The notes: generated from the letters alone by a model not told the origin. DNA of 64,000 bases from Providencia rettgeri (GCF_001874625.1 NZ_CP017671.1:1240001-1304000); one strand, 5' to 3'. Shown: positions 29,273 to 37,890, numbered from the stretch's first letter. A program made the numbers and translations.

Positions 29273-29952
29273 CTGACATGAATATCCTGGATTTATTCCT
29301 TAAAGCGAGCCTTTTGGTTCAGCTCATTATGTTCGTTTTGATCGGTTTTTCTATTGCATCATGGGCCATTATTATTCAAAGAACGAAAATTTTAAATGCT
29401 GCAACCCGTGAGGCGGAGGCATTTGAGGATAAGTTTTGGTCAGGTATTGAGCTATCGCGCTTATATAAAGAAAGCCAAGCTCGCCGTGATGAATTGAGCG
29501 GAGCTGAACAAATTTTCCACTCCGGTTTTAAAGAGTTTGTTCGTTTACATCAGGCAAATATTCACGCACCAGATGCGGTGGTTACTGGTGCATCACGCGC
29601 GATGCGTATATCAATGAATCGTGAATTAGAGTCAGTAGAAGCACATATCCCATTTTTAGGTACTGTTGGTTCGATTAGCCCATATATTGGTTTATTCGGG
29701 ACAGTATGGGGAATTATGCATGCGTTTATTGCTTTGGGTGCGGTAAAACAAGCAACATTACAGATGGTTGCTCCGGGGATCGCCGAAGCACTTATCGCAA
29801 CCGCGATAGGTTTGTTTGCAGCGATTCCTGCGGTTATGGCTTTCAACCGCTTGAACTTACGAGTCAATAAGTTAGAGCAAACTTACGATAACTTTATGGA
29901 AGAATTTTTAGCCATCTTGCATCGTCAAGCATTCTCTGCTGATAAGAAATAA
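29269..29952 (+). CDS. tolQ: TolQ, inner-membrane motor subunit of Tol-Pal
   Basis: 227 residues (E. coli 230), ExbB/MotA family, with three membrane helices (about 15-38, 138-160, 172-195). The N-terminus [16 protein letters not shown] and the block [20 protein letters not shown] are conserved. With TolR it forms the proton-driven motor that energises TolA for outer-membrane constriction at division. It starts at a GTG overlapping ybgC by 4 bases. Confidence 0.97.
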   Translation: MTDMNILDLFLKASLLVQLIMFVLIGFSIASWAIIIQRTKILNAATREAEAFEDKFWSGIELSRLYKESQARRDELSGAEQIFHSGFKEFVRLHQANIHAPDAVVTGASRAMRISMNRELESVEAHIPFLGTVGSISPYIGLFGTVWGIMHAFIALGAVKQATLQMVAPGIAEALIATAIGLFAAIPAVMAFNRLNLRVNKLEQTYDNFMEEFLAILHRQAFSADKK

Positions 29953-29969
29953 GTTGAGGAGATAAGCGA

Positions 29970-30392
29970 ATGGCGCGCACTAGTCGCAGACGTGAGCTGA
30001 AATCCGAAATCAACATCGTTCCACTGCTGGACGTTTTGTTGGTGCTGTTACTGATATTTATGGCAACGGCACCCATTATTTCCCAGAGTGTGGAAGTTGA
30101 ATTACCGGATGCAACAGATACACAAACCGTATCATCAAGTGACAACCCACCTATAATTTTAGAGGTGTCGGGTGTTGGGCAGTATAATATGCGGCTCGAT
30201 GGTGAGGTATTAGAATTGCTTCCACCAGAACAGATTGCTGCTGAAGCGAAATCACAATTAGAGAAAAACCCAAAAGCGATTTTCTTAATTGGTGGTGCAA
30301 AAGAGGTGCCTTATGAAGAAGTTATTAAGGCTCTGAATATTTTGCACAGTGCAGGGATAAAATCTGTCGGCTTGATGACTCAGCCTATCTAG
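29970..30392 (+). CDS. tolR: TolR, proton-channel subunit of Tol-Pal
   Basis: 140 residues (E. coli 142), ExbD family. One N-terminal helix contains the essential Asp in NIVPLLDVLLVLLLIFM (residue about 23). The periplasmic domain ends LHSAGIKSVGLMTQPI. It starts 17 bases after tolQ with GAGGAG upstream. Confidence 0.97.
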   Translation: MARTSRRRELKSEINIVPLLDVLLVLLLIFMATAPIISQSVEVELPDATDTQTVSSSDNPPIILEVSGVGQYNMRLDGEVLELLPPEQIAAEAKSQLEKNPKAIFLIGGAKEVPYEEVIKALNILHSAGIKSVGLMTQPI

Positions 30393-30443
30393 GCTGGGTT
30401 GTTGTGGTTTGAATAAGTCACAATTCTTTTTTTGGATACCAGA

Positions 30444-31538
30444 GTGGGAAAGTCAAAAGAGAAAAAAGATAACCTAAACCGTTCATTAGTGATGTCTGTT
30501 GTATTGCACATCATATTGATTGGCTTGATTGTTATAGGCTCTTTAGTTTCCGTCGTCAAACTTGGTGGTGGCGGGGAAGAAGGGACTGTCATCGATGCGG
30601 TGATGGTCGACCCTGGCGTGGTTGTTGAGCAATATGAACAAATGCAAAAACAACAAAACATGGTCAGACAAGCAGCTAAAGAGCGTAAAGAGCAAGAACA
30701 AAAACAAGAGGCTGAGCTAAGAGAGCAGCAAGAAAAGGAACAAAAACGCCTGCAACAGCTTGAACAAGAGCGTATCAAAACTGAACGAGATACCGCTAAG
30801 CAACAAAAACAAGCTGAAGAGCAACAGAAAAAAGCATTAGAAGCCGCTAAAAAAGCCAAGGAAGAGCAAAAAATAGCGGAAGAAGCTGCCGCGAAAGCGA
30901 AAGCTGAAAAGGAAAAATTAGTTAAAGAGCAGGCAGCTGAAAAGGCGAAAGCTGAAGCTCAAGCTAAAAAAGAAGCCGAAGCGGCTAAAGCTAAAGCAGA
31001 GAAAGAAGCTCAAGAAAAAGCAGAAAAAGAAGCCAAAGAAAAGGCTGATAAAGAAGCTAAAATAAAAGCAGACAAGGAAGCTAAGGCTAAAGCGGATAAA
31101 GAAGCGAAAGCTAAAGCAGCGAAAGCGAAAGCAGAGGCGGCAAAAAATGCGGCTTCTGTAGATGATTTACTCGGCGATTTAACTGCATCTGGGCCAAGTA
31201 AACAGGGCGGCCAAGCTTCTGCTGGAACTGGTGGCGGTAAAAAATCAGGGGCCTCAAACGCAGATGTTGATAACTATGCAGGTAAGGTAAAAGCGGCAAT
31301 CCAAAGTAAGTTCTATGATTCAGATACTTATCGTGGGCGGACTTGCGAATTGCAATTGGTGCTCGCACGGGATGGCGCTTTGATGGGGATTAAACCTAAA
31401 AATAACCCGACGAACGACGCTGCGTTATGTGATGCGGCAATTCGAGCTGCGAAGTTAGCTTCGATGCCAAGACCCGATTCAGATAAAATTTTTGAAAGGG
31501 TTAAGAGGGAAGGTATCGTCGTCGATTTTAAACCTTGA
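30444..31538 (+). CDS. tolA: TolA, envelope-spanning protein of Tol-Pal
   Basis: About 364 residues (E. coli 421). Domain I is a single membrane helix (SVVLHIILIGLIVIGSLVSV, about 18-37). Domain II (about 70-235) is a long Ala/Lys/Glu helix made of degenerate KAEAKAK-type repeats. Domain III (about 260-364) has the conserved NYAGKVKAAIQSKFYD, a Cys pair and the terminal VDFKP. It links the TolQR motor to TolB/Pal. The frame also contains a TTG at 30432; I prefer the GTG at 30444 but the start is uncertain. The helical domain is shorter than in E. coli, as expected for this repeat-variable region. Confidence 0.94.
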   Translation: MGKSKEKKDNLNRSLVMSVVLHIILIGLIVIGSLVSVVKLGGGGEEGTVIDAVMVDPGVVVEQYEQMQKQQNMVRQAAKERKEQEQKQEAELREQQEKEQKRLQQLEQERIKTERDTAKQQKQAEEQQKKALEAAKKAKEEQKIAEEAAAKAKAEKEKLVKEQAAEKAKAEAQAKKEAEAAKAKAEKEAQEKAEKEAKEKADKEAKIKADKEAKAKADKEAKAKAAKAKAEAAKNAASVDDLLGDLTASGPSKQGGQASAGTGGGKKSGASNADVDNYAGKVKAAIQSKFYDSDTYRGRTCELQLVLARDGALMGIKPKNNPTNDAALCDAAIRAAKLASMPRPDSDKIFERVKREGIVVDFKP

Positions 31539-31683
31539 TTTAAGTAAGTCAGAGCTATCTGTATTGAAAAATCTACCGCATTAGAATAAATAGTTTGTGT
31601 GGTATCTAGTTTTGTTATTATACCTTTGTTAAAATTCAGCGAATTATTGCGGTGGTAAACAATCCGTAGTAAGGGAGACAAGA

Positions 31684-32976
31684 ATGAAGCAGGCTTTTAA
31701 AGTAGTTTTAGGGTTCCTAATGCTATGGGCGACAGTGGCTCAGGCTGAAATACGTATTGAGATCACTGAAGGTGTTAATTCAGCTCAACCGATTGGTGTC
31801 GTACCCTTTAAATGGACAGGTGCTGGAGCACCCCCACAGGAAGTAGGCCAAATCGTAGGTTCTGATTTACGTAATAGCGGGAAATTTAACCCTATTGAAC
31901 CAAGTCGTATGCCTCAGCAACCCGGTACAGCCTCTGAAGTAACTCCAGAAGCATGGACTGCATTGGGTATTAATGCAGTGGTTGTAGGGCAAGTGCAGCC
32001 AGCCGCAGATGGTAGCTTTGTTGTCAGCTATCAACTGGTTGATGTTGCAGCTAACCCAGGTGCTGTTTTATCTCAGAACCAATATAAAGTCACTAAAGAA
32101 TGGTTACGTTATGCAGCTCATACTGCAAGTGACGAAGTCTTTGAAAAACTAACCGGTATTCGTGGTGCATTCCGCACGCGTATTGCTTATATTGTGGTTA
32201 ACAAAGGCGGTCAGTATCCATATGAATTACGAGTTTCTGACTACGATGGGTTTAACCAGTTTACAGTTCATCGTTCACCAGAACCTTTAATGTCGCCAGC
32301 ATGGTCACCAGATGGCGAAAAACTCGCGTATGTCACTTTTGAAAGCGGTAGTTCAGCGCTTGTTATTCAAACTCTTTCTACAGGAGCAGTCCGTCAGGTT
32401 GCATCATTCCCACGTCACAATGGGGCACCTGCATTCTCTCCTGATGGGACAAAACTGGCATTCGCACTGTCTAAAACAGGCAGCTTGAATTTATATGTTA
32501 TGGACTTAGCGAGTGGGCAAATTCGTCAAGTAACAGATGGTCGTAGCAATAATACTGAACCAAGCTGGATGCCGGATAGCCAAACTTTAGTCTATACTTC
32601 AGATCAGGCGGGACGTCCGCAGATTTATAAAATGAATATTAATGGTGGCAGCCCTGAACGTGTTTCTTGGGAAGGAACACAAAATCAGGACGCTGATGTT
32701 AGTCCGGATGGTACTTTCTTAGTGATGGTCAGCTCCGGCGGCGGTCAGCAACATGTCGCCAAACAAGATCTGGCAACGAACAACGTTGAATTTTTAACGA
32801 AAACGTTCCTAGATGAAACGCCGAGTATCGCACCTAACGGCACTATGGTAATTTATAGCTCCTCTCAAGGCTTGGGGACTATATTGCAGCTAGTTTCGAC
32901 CGACGGGCGTTTCAAAGCGCGTCTTCCGGCTACCGATGGACAGGTAAAATTCCCTGCCTGGTCGCCGTATCTGTGA
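31684..32976 (+). CDS. tolB: TolB, periplasmic beta-propeller of Tol-Pal
   Basis: 430 residues, the E. coli length. The signal peptide ends VAQA (about residue 21). The N-terminal TolB domain is followed by a six-bladed propeller with repeated SPDG / [20 protein letters not shown] and SPDGTFLV motifs. It binds Pal and, via its N-terminus, TolA. The spacing of 145 bases from tolA suggests possible extra regulation. Confidence 0.97.
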   Translation: MKQAFKVVLGFLMLWATVAQAEIRIEITEGVNSAQPIGVVPFKWTGAGAPPQEVGQIVGSDLRNSGKFNPIEPSRMPQQPGTASEVTPEAWTALGINAVVVGQVQPAADGSFVVSYQLVDVAANPGAVLSQNQYKVTKEWLRYAAHTASDEVFEKLTGIRGAFRTRIAYIVVNKGGQYPYELRVSDYDGFNQFTVHRSPEPLMSPAWSPDGEKLAYVTFESGSSALVIQTLSTGAVRQVASFPRHNGAPAFSPDGTKLAFALSKTGSLNLYVMDLASGQIRQVTDGRSNNTEPSWMPDSQTLVYTSDQAGRPQIYKMNINGGSPERVSWEGTQNQDADVSPDGTFLVMVSSGGGQQHVAKQDLATNNVEFLTKTFLDETPSIAPNGTMVIYSSSQGLGTILQLVSTDGRFKARLPATDGQVKFPAWSPYL

Positions 32977-33021
32977 TGCATAATAATAATGTGTGGCAAA
33001 AAAATATTAAGGATCAAAACG

Positions 33022-33519
33022 ATGCAACTGAATAAAGTGCTTAAAGGGCTGATGATCGCATTACCAATCATGGCAGTCGCAGCTTGTAGCTCTAACAAAA
33101 ACAATGACCAAGATGGCGTAGATACTTCTACTAACCAAACTAACACTGGTCTGTCTGCGGAAGAGCTGGCACGTCAGCAAATGGAACAGCTGCAACAAAA
33201 CAACACTGTTTACTTTGGTTTCGATAAATACAACGTATCTCCAGAGTATGCGGAAATGTTAGATGCGCATGCAGCATTCCTACGTAGCAACCCATCTGTA
33301 CGTGTTGTTGTTGAAGGTCATGCGGATGAGCGCGGTACTCCAGAATATAACATCGCGCTGGGCGAGCGTCGTGCTAATGCAGTTAAAATGTATCTGCAAA
33401 GCAAAGGTGTTTCTGGTGACCAAGTTTCACTGGTTTCTTACGGTAAAGAAAAACCAGCTGTGTTAGGTCACACTGAAGCAGACTACGCGAAAAACCGTCG
33501 TGCAGTCATTGCATACTAA
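33022..33519 (+). CDS. pal: Pal, peptidoglycan-associated lipoprotein
   Basis: 165 residues. The lipoprotein signal ends in the lipobox AVAAC (Cys at about 22). An Asn/Asp-rich linker follows, then an OmpA-C domain with [34 protein letters not shown] and [10 protein letters not shown]. It anchors the outer membrane to peptidoglycan. The frame extends upstream to 32989, but the ATG at 33022 has AAGGA upstream and a proper signal peptide. Confidence 0.97.
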   Translation: MQLNKVLKGLMIALPIMAVAACSSNKNNDQDGVDTSTNQTNTGLSAEELARQQMEQLQQNNTVYFGFDKYNVSPEYAEMLDAHAAFLRSNPSVRVVVEGHADERGTPEYNIALGERRANAVKMYLQSKGVSGDQVSLVSYGKEKPAVLGHTEADYAKNRRAVIAY

Positions 33520-33541
33520 TAGATAAGAGAAATTATCTATT

Positions 33542-34324
33542 ATGAACAGTAACTTCAGACATCTAATTGTAGGTCTGTCGTTATTGGTTGGCGTAGCGGC
33601 CCCTTGGGCCGCTATTGCCCAAGCGCCAATCAACAATGTCGGATCTGGTTCAACAACAGACCGTCTTACCCAACTTGAGACTGCGGTTAATTCTCAAGGC
33701 CAAATCATGTATCAAATCCAGCAACAGCTTGCCGATAACCAACGCGACATAGATATGTTACGTGGTCAGATTCAAGAAAGTGAATATAAATTGAATCAAG
33801 TTATTGAGCGTCAAAAAGATTTGTATATGCAATTAAATGGCTCGGGTGACGGCAATTCTGCCAATACAGGTGAAACACCTGACACTAGTGCATCAAATGC
33901 ATCTTCTTCAACTACACCTGCTGCATCAGCTAATACAGGTGGAAATGAGAAAGATGATTATAATGCGGCAGTTAAGCTTGCAATGGAAAGCAAATCAAAA
34001 GCCCAAATTGATGGGGCTATTAATGCGCTTCAAGGGTTTATCAAAACCTACCCTAAGTCTGGGTATCAATCTAACGCCAACTATTGGTTGGGGCAGTTAA
34101 ACTACAACAAAGGCAGCAAAGATGACGCGGCTTTTTACTTTGCAACTGTAGTTAAGCAATATCCTAAATCTCAGAAAAGCAGTGAAGCTTTATATAAAGT
34201 TGGGCTGATCATGCAAGACAAAGGGCAAAAGGATAAAGCAAAGGCTGTTTACCAACAGGTGTTAAAGCAATATCCAAACAGTGCAGGCTCAAAATTAGCA
34301 GAAAAAAAGTTGAGTACACTTTAA
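33542..34324 (+). CDS. cpoB: CpoB (YbgF), Tol-Pal coordinator of peptidoglycan synthesis
   Basis: 260 residues (E. coli 263). The signal peptide ends AAIAQA. An N-terminal coiled coil for trimerisation follows (TDRLTQLETAVNSQGQIMYQ to about 105). A Ser/Thr/Asn-rich linker leads to a C-terminal TPR domain with repeated YPKSGYQSNANYWLGQLNY and YPKSQKSSEALYKVG units. It couples Tol to PBP1B in the periplasm. Last gene of the operon. Confidence 0.95.
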   Translation: MNSNFRHLIVGLSLLVGVAAPWAAIAQAPINNVGSGSTTDRLTQLETAVNSQGQIMYQIQQQLADNQRDIDMLRGQIQESEYKLNQVIERQKDLYMQLNGSGDGNSANTGETPDTSASNASSSTTPAASANTGGNEKDDYNAAVKLAMESKSKAQIDGAINALQGFIKTYPKSGYQSNANYWLGQLNYNKGSKDDAAFYFATVVKQYPKSQKSSEALYKVGLIMQDKGQKDKAKAVYQQVLKQYPNSAGSKLAEKKLSTL

Positions 34325-34329
34325 TTACT

Positions 34330-34364
34330 AACCCCGAAGCAATATTGCCGAATATTTCGGGGTT
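34330..34364 (+). terminator. Hairpin after cpoB, probable terminator
   Basis: AACCCCGAA pairs with TTCGGGGTT around a 17-base loop, 6 bases after the stop. There is no U-tract after it, so it may protect a 3' end rather than terminate. Confidence 0.5.
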
Positions 34365-34410
34365 ATCAGTATGATAAGTGCGCATTCAATCTATTTTAGT
34401 AAAAAAAACA

Positions 34411-34439
34411 TTGCACCATCGTCAGAAATCAGTAATATA
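34411..34439 (+). promoter_or_regulatory. Probable promoter of the tRNA-Lys operon
   Basis: TTGCAC at 34411-34416 and AATATA at 34434-34439 (17-base spacer; TAATAT with 16) are followed by GCCGCCG near the expected start site. A GC-rich discriminator of this kind is typical of stringently controlled stable-RNA promoters. Confidence 0.55.
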
Positions 34440-34510
34440 AGCCGCCGTTGATACGAGAATACGGTTAGCCGAAAACCTCGAGATACAAAGAAGAAATATA
34501 GTTTTAGATG

Positions 34511-34570
34511 GGGTGTTAGCTCAGTCGGTAGATGATTGAGTTTTATTAAGATGGTTGCAGGTTCAACCCG
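34511..34570 (+). pseudogene. Decayed tRNA-Lys-like gene
   Basis: The D-arm block GTTAGCTCAGTCGGTAGA is intact and a T-arm-like GGTTGCAGGTTCAACCC follows. The anticodon arm is altered (TTGAGTTTTATTAAG in place of TTGACTTTTAATCAA) and no CCA-ending acceptor strand can be formed. It looks like a degraded copy of the tRNA-Lys genes just downstream, in the same transcript. Confidence 0.65.
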
Positions 34571-34611
34571 AAGGGTAAGAAGCTGTGATTAGTTAGAAAA
34601 GTTATATAGAT

Positions 34612-34687
34612 GGGTCGTTAGCTCAGTCGGTAGAGCAGTTGACTTTTAATCAATTGGTCGCAGGTTCGAATCCTGCACGACCCACCA
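34612..34687 (+). tRNA. tRNA-Lys (UUU), copy 1
   Basis: 76 bases. Acceptor GGGTCGT pairs with ACGACCC, followed by an encoded CCA. D-arm GCTC..GAGC, anticodon loop CTTTTAA with TTT, T-arm GCAGG/CCTGC with TTCGAAT loop. It corresponds to the lysT/lysW family genes at this position in E. coli. Confidence 0.96.
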
Positions 34688-34721
34688 TCTAAAAGAAACA
34701 AACAATTCAAGCAATTCAGAT

Positions 34722-34797
34722 GGGTCGTTAGCTCAGTCGGTAGAGCAGTTGACTTTTAATCAATTGGTCGCAGGTTCGAATCCTGCACGACCCACCA
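34722..34797 (+). tRNA. tRNA-Lys (UUU), copy 2
   Basis: Identical in sequence to the copy at 34612-34687, 34 bases downstream. It is the last intact tRNA before the 129-bp repeat array. The first array unit starts directly after its 3' end. Confidence 0.96.
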
Positions 34798-35510
34798 TCT
34801 CAACAGCAGTTCAAGCCAATTCACTACCCCGTAAATACTCAGTCGCCAATCCATACCTCGGCAAGCTGGTTGCAGGTTCAGGCCGCAGGCTAAATTCGCA
34901 GAATTTAAATCCTGCACGACCCACCATCTTAACAGCAGTTCAAGCCAATTCACTACCCCGTAAATACTCAGTCGGCTATCCATACCTCGGCAAGCTGGTT
35001 GCAGGTTCAGGCCGCAGGCTAAATTCGCAGAATTTAAATCCTGCACGACCCACCATCTCAACAGCAATTCAAGCCAATTCACTACCCCGTAAATACTCAG
35101 TCGGCAATCCATACCTCGGCAAGCTGGTTGCAGGTTCAGGCCGTAGGCTAAATTCGCAGAATTTAAATCCTGCACGACCCACCATCTTAACAGCAGTTCA
35201 AGCTAATTCACCGGCCCGTAAATACTCAGTCGGCAATCCATACCTCGGCAAGCTGGTTGCAGGTTCAGGCCGTAGGCTAAATTCGCAGAATTTAAATCCT
35301 GCACGACCCACCATCTCAACAGCAGTTCAAGCCAATTCACTACCCCGTAAATACTCAGTCGGCAATCCATACCTCGGCAAGCTGGTTGCAGGTTCAGGCC
35401 GTAGGCTAAATTCGCAGAATTTAAATCCTGCACGACCCACTATCTCAACAGCAATTCAAGCCAATTCACTACCCCGTAAATACTCAGTCACCAATCCATA
35501 CCTCGGCAAG
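34798..35510 (+). repeat. 129-bp tandem array built on the tRNA-Lys 3' end
   Basis: The motif CCTGCACGACCCACCATCT (3' end of tRNA-Lys plus 3 flanking bases) recurs at 34911, 35040, 35169, 35298 and 35427, each 129 bases apart, and the tRNA itself has it at 34782. Each unit also contains ACTCAGTCGG, like the tRNA D-arm, and GGTTGCAGGTTC, like the T-arm. A roughly 28-base insertion (AGGCCGCAGGCTAAATTCGC onward) splits the T-loop region from AATCCTGCACGACCC. There are five full units and a partial that ends near 35510. Because 129 is a multiple of 3, long open frames appear on both strands, including a 266-codon one from 34749. I do not call them genes. The layout resembles the repeat array downstream of tyrT in E. 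coli (rtT/tpr). Confidence 0.92.
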
Positions 35511-35599
35511 CGCGCAATGGTTCTAAGCATACCTTTAAAAAGTGCATGAATTAGTTAGTGACTTAAATATGACTGAGATAAACTGAAAAGTGACAAGAT

Positions 35600-35626
35600 A
35601 AAAAAATAGCCCCTGGTGTTGGGGCT
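35600..35626 (-). terminator. Terminator facing leftwards after the nucleotidyltransferase gene
   Basis: On the minus strand AGCCCC and GGGGCT pair around AACACCA and are followed by ATTTTTTTAT. It could serve rightward tRNA transcripts too, though the U-tract is on the minus-strand side. The rest of 35511-35777 shows no gene. Confidence 0.75.
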
Positions 35627-35777
35627 CAAAAGGGATGGTTTATTTAACTGAGGGTAACTCTTGTATACAGTTATACCGTTAAATGAGTCATCTTTTGAAA
35701 GTCAAAATAAAAGAACTCATTGTTTTGTAAAGATAGTCATTAAATCGCCTTTTTTCGCTGTACTCTACGCTAATTAA

Positions 35778-36647
35778 TTATAATCCTTCAGGTAGCAAGC
35801 CATTATCTTGTAAAAAGCCAATGACTAACATTTGCATTTTTTTTGCTAAATTATGCGCAGGAGAAAAGCCCTGTAACTTGGCAAGGTCGATACTCACCTC
35901 ATCAAAACAACGCATTAAACATTGCAATGACAAGGCAGCTTTTTCTGAGGTACTGCAATTAAAAATGATTTCTAGTGCCTGTATGTACTTTTGTGGCATC
36001 CATTCATGGTACTTACGGCCATTATACCAAACATGCTTACCTTGTATGGTTACAAGGTGCTCAAGTAGCGTTAAGAAATAGTGCTTCATATCGGTACTTC
36101 TTGACCATGCCACCCATAATTCTTCACGAGTTAATGCTATGGCGACTTGATGGGCTTCGTGCCAAAAGTCTGTAACGGTTTGTGAAAACTCAGTCTCTGT
36201 TAATGGTGTTGGTGCTAAAGATAGCAAATTGGCATCTTTTGGTAGCCCTTCAGTGATCCCAGTTTTATCTAACAAAACAATAAACCCGCGAGAGAATGTC
36301 GCATCTAACCCCTCACGTTTCATTTTATATAAGCGTTCAGGCTCAGCAAATGTGAAATCAACTTTGCGACCTTCCTCGTATATAACTAAACATGTCGGCC
36401 AATCTGGTGCGTCCTCTTCTTGATTGAGTAAATGTAGAACTGCTAAAGAGGAGCCAAAATGGTCAACCCAATGTTTTTGGTTAAATATTTCTGTCACACC
36501 GTGACCGATTAACTCAATGTCAATGTCGGAGTAATTATCAACATCTTGCTCTCTTCCTCGTGAGCCTGTGAGTACCACAGCTTCGATTCTTGGGTCGAGT
36601 AATGAAATGGATATAATTTTATTTATAATAGATACAGGTAATTCCAT
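35778..36647 (-). CDS. ANT(6)/AadE-like aminoglycoside nucleotidyltransferase
   Basis: 289 residues. The N-terminal nucleotidyltransferase fold has the signature GSRGREQDVDNYSDIDIEL with Gly28-Ser29 and the metal-binding Asp41 and Asp43. The following region (VDHFGSSLAVLHLL, then YEEGRKVDFTF) and the helical C-terminal half fit the streptomycin adenylyltransferase family (PF04439). Family members transfer AMP to streptomycin, but many chromosomal relatives are uncharacterised, so resistance is not implied. It stands alone between the tRNA-Lys array and an AT-rich orphan gene. Confidence 0.8.
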   Translation of the reverse strand: MELPVSIINKIISISLLDPRIEAVVLTGSRGREQDVDNYSDIDIELIGHGVTEIFNQKHWVDHFGSSLAVLHLLNQEEDAPDWPTCLVIYEEGRKVDFTFAEPERLYKMKREGLDATFSRGFIVLLDKTGITEGLPKDANLLSLAPTPLTETEFSQTVTDFWHEAHQVAIALTREELWVAWSRSTDMKHYFLTLLEHLVTIQGKHVWYNGRKYHEWMPQKYIQALEIIFNCSTSEKAALSLQCLMRCFDEVSIDLAKLQGFSPAHNLAKKMQMLVIGFLQDNGLLPEGL

Positions 36648-37050
36648 AACTGGCCTAATTAAATTTGATAAGAATGGCTACGATACCGATAAAATGAGTG
36701 AAAAGCTAAAGGACAAACGTAAAAAGTGTAGAAAAGGCACGAAAATGATTAAAGTCTCTGCTTAGTAAGTGAAAAACGAAGGTTATAGAGCAAAGTAGAG
36801 GAGACCTTATTGTATAGTCATCTCAAGTATTAACGTGGACTTGTTAAAAAAGTGATATGGTTTTTCTCGACTATTCGCATTTTTACGAGAAAAATTTACA
36901 TTAGGATAATGCATGACTTAAATTGAATTTAAGTCATGCATATAATTTAGAATTATTCTTCTTTATTTAACATAATAAAATAAAATTTGTATTTTATTTT
37001 AGGTTAATATAATTTAATCAGTATCATGTTTTTTTTCAAAAGGAATTGAA
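36648..37050. promoter_or_regulatory. Intergenic region with two consecutive inverted repeats
   Basis: No gene seen. TTTTTCTCG at 36861-36869 pairs with CGAGAAAAA at 36886-36894. Then ATGCATGACTTAAATT at 36909-36924 and its exact complement at 36926-36941 form a perfect 33-base palindrome with a one-base centre. It must hold the promoters of the flanking divergent genes; AAAAGGA gives the ribosome site of the rightward gene. Confidence 0.7.
36909..36941. repeat. Perfect 33-base palindrome upstream of orphan gene
   Basis: 16-base arms ATGCATGACTTAAATT / AATTTAAGTCATGCAT around a single G, 110 bases upstream of the ATG at 37051. It could be an operator, a cruciform or a terminator remnant; it lacks a clear U-tract. 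Confidence 0.85.
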
Positions 37051-37890
37051 ATGAATGCTATTTTTCAGGGGAGTAATACTCAGGAAGAGCGTAAAGAGGG
37101 TATTCGTGGAAGGAATAAAAGTTATTTAGAATTGAAGGAAAATTTTGAATATATCTATGAAAAAATACCAGCTTATTATAAAGAACTAAAATCATTAACT
37201 GAAGAAATATCAAATCTAAAAAAAACAATCGATAAACATGATGTAGCTAATGAATATATTGATAGGGTTAATGAATATATTGATAGAGTTAAGGGGGGAT
37301 TGGACACATATATGGAACTAAAAGGTAAGTTGGAACCTTATCTTGATGAACCAGTGAAAATAAAAAATATTCCATCAGAGATAACAGGAATCTATAGTAA
37401 TGTGGCATTAAGTATTCGTAATTATCCTACTATTAACTATTCTTTGTATAGGCTGCCATCTAAGTTTAAACAAAACTCCCCAAAAAAAACAAATCAAGCT
37501 AAAGGTTATACATTAGATTTCCATACCTCTTTGGCCAAAATAAGGGAGCCAGTAGCATTAATATCTAGAAAAATAAATGAAATAAAAGATTATGAAGAAA
37601 CAGGAGGGGAAGTTGGTGAGTTTGTTGAATATAAGCCTAAAATAATGACTGAAAATTTGGGTAATACTGATACGCCAAATGATAGTTTAAAAAAAGAATC
37701 ATTAAAACAAGACAAATCAATCAAAGATAAAGATATGGAGAATTTAGGTTTTTATAATGAAGGAATTAAATTGATAGAAAATATTGTTAGTTTATATAGC
37801 AGTGAACAAGCATTGTTAAATAAAATAAGTGATAATATAAATATTAGTAATGGTGCTAAAGTACTAATTTCATTTCTACCTACAATGTAA
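37051..37890 (+). CDS. Orphan AT-rich gene, coiled-coil protein of unknown function
   Basis: 279 residues with no family I recognise. It is Lys/Glu/Asn/Ile-rich, strongly helical, with coiled-coil-like heptads at about 25-90 and no signal peptide. The sequence contains an exact seven-residue duplication, NEYIDRV NEYIDRV, from a 21-base tandem repeat at 37243-37284. There is a charged, disordered-looking linker at about 195-230. The base composition is much richer in A+T than nearby conserved genes, with many AAA, ATA and AGA codons, which points to horizontal acquisition. Ribosome site AAAGGA before the ATG. A secreted (for example type III) protein is possible on composition and isolation only. 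Confidence 0.75.
   Translation: MNAIFQGSNTQEERKEGIRGRNKSYLELKENFEYIYEKIPAYYKELKSLTEEISNLKKTIDKHDVANEYIDRVNEYIDRVKGGLDTYMELKGKLEPYLDEPVKIKNIPSEITGIYSNVALSIRNYPTINYSLYRLPSKFKQNSPKKTNQAKGYTLDFHTSLAKIREPVALISRKINEIKDYEETGGEVGEFVEYKPKIMTENLGNTDTPNDSLKKESLKQDKSIKDKDMENLGFYNEGIKLIENIVSLYSSEQALLNKISDNINISNGAKVLISFLPTM

Noticed and set aside
30389-30859. 156-codon Cys/Ser-rich minus-strand frame
   Set aside because: Antisense to the Lys/Glu-rich repeats of tolA, a typical composition artefact.
34798-35510. CRISPR array or integron attC series
   Set aside because: Units are near-identical over all 129 bases and clearly tRNA-derived.
34749-35549. 266-codon frame through the tRNA-derived repeats as a protein-coding gene
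   Set aside because: It starts inside a tRNA, has no ribosome site and exists because the unit length is a multiple of three; comparable frames appear on the other strand (34756-35175 and 35203-35433).
36568-36765. 65-codon frame overlapping the start of the ANT(6)-like gene
   Set aside because: Antisense to a supported gene for part of its length and without a ribosome site.
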